Shown one piece after another: positions 10,162-19,946 of a DNA stretch of 64,000 nt; the first letter of the stretch is position 1, and each line of letters starts with the position of its first letter. Made by a program: the position numbers and the translations under genes. The stretch spans positions 1 to 64,000 of the forward strand of contig NZ_JAJALK010000001.1 of NCBI RefSeq assembly GCF_020523825.1. Direction: 5' to 3'. This DNA comes from Methylobacterium brachiatum (GTDB taxonomy: Bacteria > Pseudomonadota > Alphaproteobacteria > Rhizobiales > Beijerinckiaceae). The notes below the pieces were generated by a model. The model made no database searches. It was given only the letters and a program-made list of their open reading frames with translations, and was not told the DNA's origin.

Positions 10162-11262
10162 TCATTCGTCCTTGAACGTGACCTTGGCGCCGCGGCTCAC
10201 ATGCGCCGCGAGGTCGCGGGCGTTCCAGTTGGTCAGCCGGATGCAGCCGTGGGACTCGGTTTTCCCGACCTTCTCGGGCTCGGGCGTTCCGTGGATGCCG
10301 TAGCTCGGGATCGCGAGGTCGATCCAGACCAGGCCGACCGGATTGTTCGGCCCCGGCTTGATCGAGAATTTCTGCTGCGTTTTCACGCCCTTGAACGCGT
10401 ATTTCGGGTTGTAGGTGTAGTCCGGGTCGAACGCGACGCCCTTCACCTTGGTCTCACCGCTCGGCGCCGGCTTCTCGGTGCTGCCGATCGAGGCCGGGTA
10501 ATAGCCGAGCAGCTTGCCGTCGGCCCCGAAGGCGCGGACGTCGTGGCTGGTCTTGTCGACCTCGATCCGCTCGATCTTGGGCTCCTGCGGCAGGTCCTTG
10601 CCCTTGGGCTTGTCCAGGCCCATCGGATCGACCGCGGCCACGATGATCGACGTGCCGGCCTTGTCGAGGGGCTTGTCCGGATTGAGGGCGCTGACGAGGT
10701 CGCGGCTCATGTGGAACCGCTCGGCCAGCATCTCCCGCGGGTTGGTGTAGCCGAGCTCCTTGAGGTCGGCCTGCTGTTCCATCTTGGGCGGGATCTTCTC
10801 GACATAGGGGCCGGACGCGTCCGCGTCGGTGATCGCGTAGTCGGACACGGCCGGCTTGTCGCTCGTCGCCTGGAGCTTGTCCCAGAGCTCCTGCGTCAGG
10901 TCCCGGGTCGCGGGCAGCCCCTGCGCCACCGCGAAGGCCGAGAGCGCCTGCTGGTAATTCTCGCCCTTCAGACCGTCGATCGCCCCCGGGAAGAACCGTG
11001 CGCGATCCAGCAGGATCTGCGCCTTCACGATCAGCGCGTCGGGTTTGTCGTCGGATTTCTTGGCGGCCCGGGCCTTCTTGCCGGACTTCTTCTCCGCCTT
11101 CTTCGCAGCCTTGTCGGGCTCCGGCGCCTTGAAGGTCGCGCCGTTGATCGCCTCGGCGGTCAGTGCGGGCGCCTTGTCGGGCTGCGCCAGGGCGGCCCCC
11201 GGTGCCGCCAGGCTCAACACCAGCAGAGCCGCGCAAACCGGCCGCGAGGATCTCCGCATCAT
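10162..11262 (-). CDS. L,D-transpeptidase (YkuD) with peptidoglycan-binding domain
   Basis: A 366-residue exported enzyme expected to make 3-3 crosslinks or attach proteins to peptidoglycan. The start MMRRSSRPV leads a signal peptide ending ALAQ. A Lys-rich linker follows, then a PG_binding_1-like motif (LDRARFFPGAIDGLKGENYQQAL), then a C-terminal YkuD domain with IHGTPEP and SHGCIRLTNW. The catalytic Cys is near residue 340. The ATG at 11262 is chosen because it puts the signal peptide at the N terminus; upstream in-frame sequence is unlike protein. It is one of two L,D-transpeptidases in the window. Confidence 0.93.
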   Translation of the reverse strand: MMRRSSRPVCAALLVLSLAAPGAALAQPDKAPALTAEAINGATFKAPEPDKAAKKAEKKSGKKARAAKKSDDKPDALIVKAQILLDRARFFPGAIDGLKGENYQQALSAFAVAQGLPATRDLTQELWDKLQATSDKPAVSDYAITDADASGPYVEKIPPKMEQQADLKELGYTNPREMLAERFHMSRDLVSALNPDKPLDKAGTSIIVAAVDPMGLDKPKGKDLPQEPKIERIEVDKTSHDVRAFGADGKLLGYYPASIGSTEKPAPSGETKVKGVAFDPDYTYNPKYAFKGVKTQQKFSIKPGPNNPVGLVWIDLAIPSYGIHGTPEPEKVGKTESHGCIRLTNWNARDLAAHVSRGAKVTFKDE

Positions 11263-11344
11263 GGACGTACAGCTCTCCGGGAGCAGGCGCGCTCCGGTCG
11301 CACAAGTATCGAGCGCGCTTGAACGTTCCGCCGCCGGGCCCGGG

Positions 11345-12241
11345 CTACTCGCACAGGCGATGCCCGGCGTTGCGCTCACGTTCGTCGAGGTGGAAGTGGT
11401 TGGCATGGGCCGCGTTGCTGCCCGGCCCCAGGACCGTGCGGAAGAAGCCGCAGGCCTTGCCCCGGATCGAGGCCAGGAACTCCGCCTCTTCGGATCCCGC
11501 CGGCATCGCCTTGACCGGGATGCCGGCGCGACCGGCGAAGGTGAAGCCCATCACGTCGACGGCCGCCGCGAAGGCGTGGTCGCTGAGCTTGGCATCGACA
11601 TCGTGGTTCTGCCCCCGGCAGACATAGGTGCCACCGAGTTCGACCCCGGTCAGCGGATGCTTGAGCGTCCGGTCCGCCGCGACCTGGACCTCCGTGGCCC
11701 AGCGCGCGAAGGATTCCGCGACCTGGCAGGTCAGCGTCGCGCCCCCCGGCAGCGCGATCCCGTCGGCGAGCTTGGTCACCTTCAGCGGCAGCGGCGCCGT
11801 GCATTGGCCCTCGGCGATGGGCGGCAGCGGCTCGAACTCGACGCCGAGGCGCTTGAGACGCACCCGGCAGGCGGTGTCGTCCGGGGGGGAGACCTTGAGG
11901 GCGAGCGCGGCCTCGCCGGACAATTCCGGAGGGCGCTCCGGCGGGGTCGGGGGCGGCACCGGCATCCCGGGCTTCTGAGCCTCCGCGGCACCGTCCTTGG
12001 CCGGCGGGGTCGGCTCGACAGGACGCGCCGGGGGCGTCGGTTTACCGGTGTCGGCTGTCGGCGCAGGCTTCTGCTCCGCCGGCTGGGCCGGCTTCAGCTC
12101 ACTCGGCCGCTCGGGCGGAAGCGGCGGCGGCACCGGAACGGCGGGCGCCTCCGCGGCCGAGCCCGGCGCGGGCGCCAATGCGCAGAGGACCAGTGCGAGG
12201 GCGCTTGAGGCCAAGAAGATCGTCGGTCGGTGGGGCGGCAT
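11345..12241 (-). CDS. Extensin-like C-terminal domain protein
   Basis: A 298-residue exported protein. A signal peptide (ALALVLCALAPAPGSAAEA) is followed by about 80 residues of Pro/Ala-rich repeats with PVPPP and PPERP units. The globular C-terminal domain matches the extensin-like family: DDTACRVRLKRLGV, CQVAESFARW, HAFAAAVDVMGF and HANHFHLD. His and Asp residues in SDHAFAAAVDV and HFHLD resemble metal ligands of peptidoglycan peptidases, so a cell-wall role is plausible but not shown. It diverges from the M3 peptidase gene. Confidence 0.85.
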   Translation of the reverse strand: MPPHRPTIFLASSALALVLCALAPAPGSAAEAPAVPVPPPLPPERPSELKPAQPAEQKPAPTADTGKPTPPARPVEPTPPAKDGAAEAQKPGMPVPPPTPPERPPELSGEAALALKVSPPDDTACRVRLKRLGVEFEPLPPIAEGQCTAPLPLKVTKLADGIALPGGATLTCQVAESFARWATEVQVAADRTLKHPLTGVELGGTYVCRGQNHDVDAKLSDHAFAAAVDVMGFTFAGRAGIPVKAMPAGSEEAEFLASIRGKACGFFRTVLGPGSNAAHANHFHLDERERNAGHRLCE

Positions 12242-12423
12242 GGGACCTCGAAGCGCGGGCATAGGCCGGGGGAAACGAACGGAACCGCATTCGGATCACA
12301 TCGGCCCGGTTGACGGGGCTGCCGATCGGGCCTCTGTCTTCCGTCAAAGGGCCGCGGACCCCATCTCGCGGCCCGGATGACGGGCCGCACGACCCGTCGG
12401 ACCAACGCACCACCGAGGACCGA

Positions 12424-14499
12424 ATGCCGGATGTCGCCGATGCCGGGCTCCCGAGCCTGCCGCAGGACAACCCCTTCCGCGACGCGCAGTGGAACACGCC
12501 GCACGGCCTGCCGCCGTTCGAGCGGATCGAGCCGGAGCATTACATGCCGGCCTTCGAGGCGGCGCTCGCTGCCCACTCTGCCGAGATCGCGGGCATCGCG
12601 TCCGACACGGCGCCTGCGACCTTCGCCAACACCGTCGCCGCGATGGAGCGCGCCGGCCAGGCCCTCGAGCGGGTCGCCGGCGTATTCTACAACCTGACCG
12701 GCAGCCACACGAACCCGGAGTTGCAGGCGATCGAGCGGACGATCGGCCCGAAGCTCGCCCGGCACGGCAGCGCCATCTACCTCAACCCGCAGCTCTGGGC
12801 GCGCATCTCGGCGGTGGACGCCGACGCGGAGGGTCTGGGGCCGGAGGAACGCCGGGTCCTCGACCGCTACCGCATCCGCTTCCGGCGCGCCGGTGCCGAT
12901 CTCGGTCCGGCCGACAAGGCGCGCATCGCCGAGATCGCCGCGCGGATGTCCGAGCTCGGCACCCAGTTCAGCCAGAACCTGCTCGCCGACGAGAGCAGCT
13001 TCACCCTGCCGCTCTCCGGCGAGGACGATCTCGCCGGCCTGCCGCCGTTCCTGCGCGCCGCTGCCGAGAGCGCGGCCCGGGAGCGCGGGCTGGAGGGCCA
13101 CGTCATCACCCTGTCGCGCTCGCTGATCGAGCCGTTCCTGGTGTTCTCGACCCGCCGCGACCTGCGCGAGAAGGCCTACGCGGCCTGGACGAAGCGCGGC
13201 GAGAACGGCGGGACCACCGACAACCGGGCGATCATCGTCGAGATGATCGGGCTGCGCGCCGAGCACGCCCGGCTGCTGGGCTTCGACAGCTTCGCGCATT
13301 TCAAGCTCGACGACACGATGGCGGCGAGCCCCGATGCCGCCATGGAGCTGTTGCGCGACGTCTGGACCCCGGCCCGGGCGCGGGCTGGCGAGGAGCGCGA
13401 GCGGCTCCAGGCGCTCGTCCAGCAGGAGGGCCACAATTTCGCGCTTCAGGCGCACGATTGGCGCCACTACACCGAGAAGCTGCGCCGGGCCGAGCACGAC
13501 CTCGACGAGAGCGAGGTCAAGGCGTACCTGCCGCTCGACCGGATGATCCAGGCGGCCTTCGACACGGCCTCACGCCTGTTCGGCCTGACCTTCGAGGAAT
13601 TGTCCGACGTGCCGCGCTACCACCCGGACGTGCGCGTCTGGCGGGTCGGCAACCCGGACGGGTCCGAGGTCGGCCTGTTCCTGGGCGATTACTTCGCCCG
13701 GTCGTCGAAGCGCTCGGGCGCCTGGATGAGCGCGTTCCGCTCGCAGGAACGTCTGAACGGCACGGTCACGCCGATCATCGTCAACGTGATGAACTTCGCG
13801 AAGGCGCCTGCCGGCGAGAGCGCGCTCCTGTCCTTCGACGACGCCCGCACCCTGTTCCACGAATTCGGCCACGCCCTGCACGGGCTCCTGTCGGACGTGA
13901 CCTATCCGCTGCTCTCCGGGACATCGGTGTCGCGCGACTTCGTCGAGTTGCCGTCGCAGCTCTACGAGCATTGGTTGGAGCAGCCGGAGGTTCTGCAGGC
14001 CCATGCCCGGCACCACCGGACCGGCGAGCCGATGCCCGACGCGCTGCTGCGCAAGCTCCTGGCGGCCCGCACCTTCAACCAGGGCTTCGCCACGGTGGAA
14101 TACACCGCCTCGGCGATCGTCGACATGACCCTGCACCTTTCGGCGGGCGGCGAATCGGGCCTCGACGTGCCGGCCTTCGAGGCCGACGCCCTGCAGCGGA
14201 TCGGCATGCCGGCCGAGATCAGCATGCGGCACCGGACGCCGCATTTCGCCCATATCTTCTCCGGCGACGGCTACGCGGCCGGCTACTACAGCTACCTCTG
14301 GTCCGAGGTGCTGGACGCCGACGCCTTCGACGCGTTCCGGGAGGCCGGCGACATCTTCGATCCAGAGACGGCGAAGCGCCTGCGCACCTACGTGTACGGC
14401 GCCGGCAACCTGCGCGACCCGCGCGACGCCTACACGGCGTTTCGCGGCCGCATGCCGAGCATCGCGCCGCTGTTGAAGAAGCGGGGGCTCGCGGCCTGA
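12424..14499 (+). CDS. M3 family metallopeptidase (oligopeptidase A / Dcp type)
   Basis: A 691-residue cytoplasmic zinc peptidase that degrades short peptides. The zinc site is HEFGH at residues 479-483 (TLFHEFGHALHGLL), with the downstream Glu in SRDFVELPSQ. The C terminus has FSGDGYAAGYYSYLWSEVLDADAFDAF, typical of Dcp/PrlC. The N terminus NPFRDAQWNTPHGLPPFERI is also family-like. The ATG at 12424 has a GAGGA ribosome site 7 bases upstream. No signal peptide is visible. Dipeptidyl carboxypeptidase and oligopeptidase A cannot be told apart by eye. Confidence 0.92.
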   Translation: MPDVADAGLPSLPQDNPFRDAQWNTPHGLPPFERIEPEHYMPAFEAALAAHSAEIAGIASDTAPATFANTVAAMERAGQALERVAGVFYNLTGSHTNPELQAIERTIGPKLARHGSAIYLNPQLWARISAVDADAEGLGPEERRVLDRYRIRFRRAGADLGPADKARIAEIAARMSELGTQFSQNLLADESSFTLPLSGEDDLAGLPPFLRAAAESAARERGLEGHVITLSRSLIEPFLVFSTRRDLREKAYAAWTKRGENGGTTDNRAIIVEMIGLRAEHARLLGFDSFAHFKLDDTMAASPDAAMELLRDVWTPARARAGEERERLQALVQQEGHNFALQAHDWRHYTEKLRRAEHDLDESEVKAYLPLDRMIQAAFDTASRLFGLTFEELSDVPRYHPDVRVWRVGNPDGSEVGLFLGDYFARSSKRSGAWMSAFRSQERLNGTVTPIIVNVMNFAKAPAGESALLSFDDARTLFHEFGHALHGLLSDVTYPLLSGTSVSRDFVELPSQLYEHWLEQPEVLQAHARHHRTGEPMPDALLRKLLAARTFNQGFATVEYTASAIVDMTLHLSAGGESGLDVPAFEADALQRIGMPAEISMRHRTPHFAHIFSGDGYAAGYYSYLWSEVLDADAFDAFREAGDIFDPETAKRLRTYVYGAGNLRDPRDAYTAFRGRMPSIAPLLKKRGLAA

Positions 14500-14583
14500 C
14501 CCGAGGGCGGCCGGTAAGGGTTTCGTAAACAAACGTCCTTAACGAACGCTTGCAGGGATTCCCTGTAGGCGGAGTTGGGGGCG

Positions 14584-15447
14584 ATGACGAAGATTGAAGC
14601 CAAGCCGGCCCTTTCTCCCGACGAGCTGCTCAAGGCCGTCGTGGCGGGCAAGGCGGATCCGAAGCCCGAGCCGGCCCCGGCCGCGCCGCGTTTTCCGATG
14701 CCGTCGCTCGCCGGGATCGACCTGCGCCGCTACGCGATTCCGGGCGCCGCCCTCGCGGTCGGCCTGCTGGTCGGTGCCGGCGTCGCCGCCCGCTCAGGCT
14801 CGGGCAGCGTCCCGAGCGATGCCGTCGTGGCGTTGAGCGCCACCGTCGATGCCGGACGGACCGAGACCGCGCGTCTCGGCGCCGACATCGCGCAGCTCCA
14901 CCAGGTCCTCGCGGATCTCCGCGCCGCCACCGACACCGCCCGCAAGGAAGCCGGCGCGCGCAGCTCCGCGTTGGGCGAACGCCTGGCGCAGCTCGACAAG
15001 AATCTGAATGCCAAGACGGCGGCCCTGGGTGAGCGCCTCGAACAGGTGGAGCGCGAGCAGAGCGGCCGGATCGCCAACCTCGCCGCGCAGCTCGAGCGCC
15101 GCACATCCGCCGCGGCGATTGTGAAGGCCGAGCCGACCCAGACCGGGAGCCTCGCCGAGACGCGGACGTCGGACGCGAAGATTACGGATGCCAAGGCCGT
15201 CGAGGCGAAGCCCGCGGAGGTCAAGCCGAAGCCCGCCGTCGCGGAGAAGCCGTCGGTGATCGATGGCTGGGCGGTGCGCGACGTCTATGACGGCGCGGCC
15301 ATCCTGGAGAACCGGCGGCGGCGCATCGTCGAGGTCGGGCCGGGCGATACGCTCCCGGGCGTCGGGCGGGTCGAGGGCGTCGAGCGCCGCGGCCGCGAAT
15401 GGGTGGTGGTGACGCGCCAAGGCCTGATCACGCCCCAGCCCTGGTAA
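14584..15447 (+). CDS. Membrane-anchored coiled-coil protein of unknown function
   Basis: A 287-residue protein not matched to a named family. It has a Pro/Ala-rich N terminus, one membrane segment near residues 50-69 (YAIPGAALAVGLLVGAGVAA), a predicted coiled coil near 85-165 (ALGERLAQLDKNLNAKTAAL), an Ala/Lys-rich linker, and a compact beta-rich C-terminal domain (GWAVRDVYDGAAILENR and IVEVGPGDTLPGVGRV). The layout suggests a bitopic inner-membrane protein with the small domain in the periplasm. The C-terminal domain superficially resembles secretion/pilus accessory domains, but that is a guess. The ATG at 14584 follows GGAG. Confidence 0.75.
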   Translation: MTKIEAKPALSPDELLKAVVAGKADPKPEPAPAAPRFPMPSLAGIDLRRYAIPGAALAVGLLVGAGVAARSGSGSVPSDAVVALSATVDAGRTETARLGADIAQLHQVLADLRAATDTARKEAGARSSALGERLAQLDKNLNAKTAALGERLEQVEREQSGRIANLAAQLERRTSAAAIVKAEPTQTGSLAETRTSDAKITDAKAVEAKPAEVKPKPAVAEKPSVIDGWAVRDVYDGAAILENRRRRIVEVGPGDTLPGVGRVEGVERRGREWVVVTRQGLITPQPW

Positions 15448-15454
15448 GGACGGC

Positions 15455-15673
15455 TCAGCGTCCCTGGAGCGTGGCCGAGGCGAGCTCGTCGCTGGGGGTC
15501 GGAAACCGCGGCTCGAGCGACAGCGGGTCGGCCATCGCAGCGGCGCGTTCGGCCCGGCGGCGGCCGTGACGCAGGGCGCGGGTCTGTGCCGCGCGGGTCG
15601 GATGCAGAATCGCGGCGAGGAGCGCCTGGCCCTCGAACGCGCTGTCCAGGTTTTTGGCTTCGAAGACGGGCAT
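15455..15673 (-). CDS. Small hypothetical protein (72 aa)
   Basis: A short basic protein beginning MPVFEAKNLDSAFEGQALLAAILHP, with an Arg-rich middle (RHGRRRAERAAAMADPLSLEPRF). No signal peptide, membrane segment or known motif is visible. The amino-acid composition looks protein-like and it lies in a gap with no better frame, converging on the previous gene. It may be a genus-specific protein; an overpredicted frame is also possible. Confidence 0.5.
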   Translation of the reverse strand: MPVFEAKNLDSAFEGQALLAAILHPTRAAQTRALRHGRRRAERAAAMADPLSLEPRFPTPSDELASATLQGR

Positions 15674-15896
15674 GGCCGGCCTGCTTGAGTGCGAGCCGGT
15701 CATCCGCCGATGGCAGTGGCCCGGATCGCATCCCGAATAACGGGGATCGCGTGGACGGGTTCCGCTAAGCTTTCGCGGCGAAACCACTTTTTTACGATTG
15801 TCCAGGCGCGGCCCGAAAACAGTGCGACGGCACACATAGCACTGGCCGGAGGCGCGCCCCGAAAGGCGGTCTGCCGCTTTCGGGACGCGGGTATCG

Positions 15897-16289
15897 TCAG
15901 ACGAACTGGTTGAGCCCCGGGATCGACCCGATGATCGGGCCCATCGCGTCCTCACCGACCTTCTCGCGGCCGAAGGCGAACAGCTCCTGGCCGAGCGGCT
16001 GCATCTGGCCCATGGGCACGCCGGCCGCCATCAGCTTCTGGCCGAGCGCCATGACGCCACCGCCGCCCATCATGCCGCCGAGCATGCCCATGAGGCCACC
16101 ACCGCCGCTCTCGCCGGCATTCGACTCGGCGATCAGCGACTCAGAACCGGGCAGCGCGGCCAGGAGCTGATTGACCTCGGTCTCGGGACCCTCCTTCTGC
16201 AGGAAGGCCAGGATATGCCCGATGGCCGTCTGTGCGGTCGCGGCGTCGAGCCCGGTGCGGGCGGTGACGCGGGCGAGCAATTCTTCCAT
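15897..16289 (-). CDS. DUF2267-like small protein
   Basis: A 130-residue protein with a helical N-terminal part (LLARVTARTGLDAATAQTAIGHILAFL) resembling DUF2267/DUF2780-type proteins, a Gly/Met-rich flexible centre (GGGGLMGMLGGMMGGGG) and a helical C terminus (FAFGREKVGEDAMGPIIGSIPGL). No catalytic motif is apparent and the function is unknown. The ATG at 16289 is preferred over much longer upstream frames of poor composition. The 297 bases between it and the next gene hold no recognisable feature beyond divergent promoters. Confidence 0.7.
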   Translation of the reverse strand: MEELLARVTARTGLDAATAQTAIGHILAFLQKEGPETEVNQLLAALPGSESLIAESNAGESGGGGLMGMLGGMMGGGGVMALGQKLMAAGVPMGQMQPLGQELFAFGREKVGEDAMGPIIGSIPGLNQFV

Positions 16290-16586
16290 GGCGCTGATCT
16301 CTTCGGAACGTTTCCAGACGTCCTTCGACTCTGAGCCGCCGGAAATCAAGCGCGGGTCCTGACTTCGCGGGCAAACCGCAACCCGGACCTTTCGGTCGGC
16401 CCGGGACCGGCAATCGCCGGGCCGGCCTTGCGCCGCGTTGCGCGCCGTGGCCTCGTAGGCGGTGGCGCAGGACAGCGGTAAGCTCTGCGCCCCGGTCGTT
16501 CCGCTGCGGCGATTCTCGCCGCCCTTCGGGGCTTTCCAGCGGATCGACGGAACGCGCATTGGGCGACACGGGTGAGGGAGACACGG

Positions 16587-17186
16587 GTGAGCGATCTCAA
16601 GACCCTTCGCGGCCTGTCCGGGCTCAGCCCGGAGCCTGCGAGCCTGAAGAAGGCCGCGCTGATCCTCATCGATATCCAGAACACCTATCGCGACGGGGTG
16701 CTGCGCCTGACCGGGGTCGAGCCGGCGGTGACGCAGGCCAAGATCCTGCTGCGGCGGGCGCGGGAGGCCGAAACGCCGGTGATCCATATCCGGCACAATG
16801 CCGGGCCGGGCTCGCCTTTCGACATCACGGCGGCGAGCGGGCAGATCTGCGAGGAGGTCGTGCCGCAGGACGGCGAGGCGGTGCTCACCAAGGCGTTCCC
16901 CAGCGCCTTCGTGGGGACGGACCTGGAGGATCGACTCAAGCGCGCCGGGGTGACCGACCTGATCCTGGCCGGCTTCATGACCCATATGTGCGTCAACTCG
17001 ACGGCCCGCTCGGCCTTCAATCTCGGCTTCCAGCCCACCGTCATCGCCTCGGCGACCGCCACCCGCGACCTCCCGGCGCCGGACGGCTCGGTGGTGCCGG
17101 CGGCGCAGTTGCAGGCGGCGAGCCTGGCGGCCCTCGGCGACCTGTTCGCGGTCGTCGCCCGCGACGTCGACGCGGTCCGTCACTAG
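16587..17186 (+). CDS. Isochorismatase-family cysteine hydrolase
   Basis: A 199-residue alpha/beta hydrolase of the nicotinamidase/isochorismatase superfamily. The catalytic triad is visible as D29 (ILIDIQNTY), a Lys near residue 101 (LTKAFPSAF) and C135 (MTHMCVNSTARSAF). The substrate may be an amide, carbamate or nicotinamide; the sequence does not decide. A GTG start at 16587 follows GGAGA. Neighbours give no pathway hint. Confidence 0.88.
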   Translation: MSDLKTLRGLSGLSPEPASLKKAALILIDIQNTYRDGVLRLTGVEPAVTQAKILLRRAREAETPVIHIRHNAGPGSPFDITAASGQICEEVVPQDGEAVLTKAFPSAFVGTDLEDRLKRAGVTDLILAGFMTHMCVNSTARSAFNLGFQPTVIASATATRDLPAPDGSVVPAAQLQAASLAALGDLFAVVARDVDAVRH

Positions 17187-17405
17187 AGCGCGCTCCGACG
17201 AAGTGTTCCGGTTCGACGCGAGCGAGCGCATCACCACGAGACTTTAGAGCCGAGCCCGACTCCATCATGTTCGGGCACGGCGCGCGCACGCGCAGCCGCG
17301 GAATGACCGTCGCGACGCACATGCGTGCATTGCACCATGGGGTTGCCGGCGGCGGAACATCGTCGGCGGCCATGCGGTTCCGACCCGAAAATGCGGAGCC
17401 GAACC

Positions 17406-19136
17406 ATGCGCATCGAGAACGTCGCCGATCTGATCGCCGAGACCCTTCAGGAAGCGGGCGTCGCGCGCGTCTACGGGGTGGTGGGCGACAGCCTGAACGG
17501 GATCACCGAGGCCCTGCGCGCCCGCGGGCGGATCGACTGGATCCACACCCGCCACGAGGAGGCGGCGGCCTTCGCGGCGAGCGCCGAGGCGCAGGTCACC
17601 GGCAAGCTCGCGGTCTGCGCCGGCTCCTGCGGCCCGGGCAACCTGCACCTGATCAACGGGCTCTACGACGCGCATCGCAGCCGGACCCCGGTCCTGGCGA
17701 TCGCCGCCCAGATTCCCTCGGCCGAGATCGGCTCTGGCTATTTCCAGGAGACGCGGCCCACCGAGCTGTTCCGCGAATGCAGCCATTACTGCGAGCTGGT
17801 CTCCGACCCGTCGCAGATGCCGTTCGTGCTGGAGAACGCGATCCGCGCCGCCGTGGGGGAGGGGGGCGTCGCCGTCATCGTCATCCCGGGCGATGTCGCC
17901 CTGCGCGACGCGCCCAAGCGCGCGCTCGCCCCCCATGCCGGCCTGATCCCGGCCAAGCCCGTCGTGCGGCCAGCCGATTCCGAGCTGGACGCGCTGGCGG
18001 CGCTGCTCAACGCCGGCAAGCGCGTGACGCTGCTCTGCGGTCGCGGCTGCGCCGGCGCCCATTCCGAGCTGATCCAACTCGCCGAGGCGCTGAAGAGCCC
18101 GATCGTGCATGCGCTGGGCGGCAAGGACTATGTCGAGTTCGACAATCCCTACGATGTCGGCATGACCGGCCTGATCGGATTCTCATCCGGCTACGCCGCC
18201 ATGATGGCCTGCGACACCCTGCTGATGCTGGGCACGGGCTTTCCCTACAAGCAGTTCTACCCGCAGGACGCCAAGATCGCCCAGGTCGACCTGCGCCCGT
18301 CCGAGCTCGGCCGCCGCTGCCGGATCGAGCACGGGCTCGTCGGCGATGTCGGGGCGACGATCCGGGCGCTGCTGCCCCGGCTGAAGCCCAAGGCCGACCG
18401 GTCGTTCCTGGATGCCAGCCTGAAGCACTACGCGAAGGCCCGGACCGGCCTCGACGAGCTTGCCACAGCCAAGCCGGGCGGCCCGCTCCACCCGCAATAT
18501 CTCGCCAAGACGATCAGCGAGTCGGCCGCCGAGGACGCGATCTTCACCGCCGATGTCGGCACGCCGACGATCTGGGCGGCGCGCTACCTGGCGATGAACG
18601 GCAAGAGGCGCCTGCTCGGCTCCTGGGTCCACGGCTCGATGGCCAACGCTTTGTCCCAGGGCATCGGCGCCCAGGCCGCGGAGCCGAACCGGCAGGTGAT
18701 CGCGCTCTGCGGCGATGGCGGCTTCGCCATGCTGATGGGCGATTTCCTGACGCTGCGCCAGCACCGCCTGCCGCTGAAGGTGGTGGTGTTCAACAACGGC
18801 ACCCTCGGCTTCGTCGAGCTGGAGATGAAGGCGGCCGGCTATCTCGAGACCGGCGTCGCGCTCGACAATCCGGACTTCGCCGCGATGTCACGGGCGGCCG
18901 GCATCTTCGCCCTGCGGGTCGAAGATCCGGCCGAGCTGCCCGGCGCGATGCGCGAGTTCCTGGCCTTCGACGGGCCCTCGCTGCTCGATGTCCGCACCGC
19001 CCGCAACGAGCTCTCGATGCCGCCCAAGATCGATGGGCAGCAGGTGAAGGGCTTCAGCCTCTACGTCCTGCGGGCCGTGATGGACGGGCGCGGTGACGCA
19101 GTTCTCGACCTCGCCAAAACCAACCTCATCCGGTAG
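17406..19136 (+). CDS. poxB: Pyruvate dehydrogenase (quinone) PoxB-like, thiamine diphosphate-dependent
   Basis: A 576-residue TPP enzyme, the length of PoxB, that decarboxylates pyruvate to acetate and CO2 and passes electrons through FAD to quinone at the membrane. The N-terminal domain has [16 protein letters not shown] and the activating Glu in [20 protein letters not shown]. The C-terminal TPP/Mg motif is [15 protein letters not shown] ending VVFNN. The start at 17406 ([14 protein letters not shown]) fits the family. Acetolactate synthase and oxalyl-CoA decarboxylase are relatives, but PoxB-type features ([24 protein letters not shown]) fit best. The lactate-oxidation operon immediately downstream would feed it pyruvate. 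Confidence 0.85.
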   Translation: MRIENVADLIAETLQEAGVARVYGVVGDSLNGITEALRARGRIDWIHTRHEEAAAFAASAEAQVTGKLAVCAGSCGPGNLHLINGLYDAHRSRTPVLAIAAQIPSAEIGSGYFQETRPTELFRECSHYCELVSDPSQMPFVLENAIRAAVGEGGVAVIVIPGDVALRDAPKRALAPHAGLIPAKPVVRPADSELDALAALLNAGKRVTLLCGRGCAGAHSELIQLAEALKSPIVHALGGKDYVEFDNPYDVGMTGLIGFSSGYAAMMACDTLLMLGTGFPYKQFYPQDAKIAQVDLRPSELGRRCRIEHGLVGDVGATIRALLPRLKPKADRSFLDASLKHYAKARTGLDELATAKPGGPLHPQYLAKTISESAAEDAIFTADVGTPTIWAARYLAMNGKRRLLGSWVHGSMANALSQGIGAQAAEPNRQVIALCGDGGFAMLMGDFLTLRQHRLPLKVVVFNNGTLGFVELEMKAAGYLETGVALDNPDFAAMSRAAGIFALRVEDPAELPGAMREFLAFDGPSLLDVRTARNELSMPPKIDGQQVKGFSLYVLRAVMDGRGDAVLDLAKTNLIR

Positions 19137-19202
19137 ACCTGCCCGGGCAATCTAGACCCGTTCCAGACCGACGGCGCGGGCGATCCAGGGAGGTTCCGGA
19201 CC

Positions 19203-19946
19203 ATGCGGGTCGGCCTGTTCGTGCCGTGCTACGTCGACGCTTTCGAGCCGGAAGTCGGGATCGCCACGCTGGAGCTGCTGGAGCGGTTCGGTTGCACGGT
19301 GGAATATCCGTTCGACCAGACCTGCTGCGGCCAGCCCATGGCCAATACCGGCTGCCACGCCGAGGCCGCCGCCACCGAGGCCCTGTTCGTCAAGAATTTT
19401 TCGGGCTTCGACTACGTGGTGGCGCCCTCGGGCTCCTGCGTGCACCAGGTCCGCGAGCACCTGACCGCGATCCCGCAGACGGACGAGGTCAAGAAGGTCC
19501 GCGCCAGCACCTACGAGCTGGTCGAGTTCCTGCACGATGTGCTCAAGGTCGAGGCGCTGCCCTGGGCCGAATTCCCGCACAAGGTCGCCTATCATGGCAA
19601 TTGCAACGCGCTGCGGGGCATCCATCACGCCCGGCCCTCCGAGATCGTGAAGCCGTACTTCTCTAAACCCCTCGACCTTCTGCGCCTGGTGAAGGGCGTC
19701 GAGCTGGTCGATCTCGCCCGGCCTGACGAGTGCTGCGGCTTCGGCGGGACCTTCTCGGTGTTCGAGCCCGCGGTCTCGGCCAAGATGGGCTACGACAAGG
19801 TCGCCGATCAGAACCGGGCCGGGGCGCAATACGTGGTCTCGGCGGATTCGTCCTGCCTGATGCACCAGAAGGGCTGCGCCGAGCGCCTCGGCCTGCCGCT
19901 CCGCTACATCCACATCGCGCAAGTGCTGAACGGAGCCGCCGCATGA
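19203..19946 (+). CDS. lutA: L-lactate utilization protein LutA (YkgE), Fe-S subunit
   Basis: A 247-residue CCG-domain protein, one of three subunits of the LutABC L-lactate dehydrogenase complex making pyruvate. It has two cysteine-rich motifs: CCGQPMANTGC from residue 41 and CCGFGGTFSVF from residue 177. These bind Fe-S clusters or mediate hetero-disulfide-like chemistry in this family. It starts at an ATG 66 bases after poxB, and its stop overlaps the lutB ATG (ATGA). Confidence 0.94.
   Translation: MRVGLFVPCYVDAFEPEVGIATLELLERFGCTVEYPFDQTCCGQPMANTGCHAEAAATEALFVKNFSGFDYVVAPSGSCVHQVREHLTAIPQTDEVKKVRASTYELVEFLHDVLKVEALPWAEFPHKVAYHGNCNALRGIHHARPSEIVKPYFSKPLDLLRLVKGVELVDLARPDECCGFGGTFSVFEPAVSAKMGYDKVADQNRAGAQYVVSADSSCLMHQKGCAERLGLPLRYIHIAQVLNGAAA

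Noticed and set aside
17187-17405. Possible small RNA or gene in the gap before poxB
   Set aside because: No frame with a plausible start and composition, and no clear terminator; it reads as promoter region with a possible single repeat fragment.
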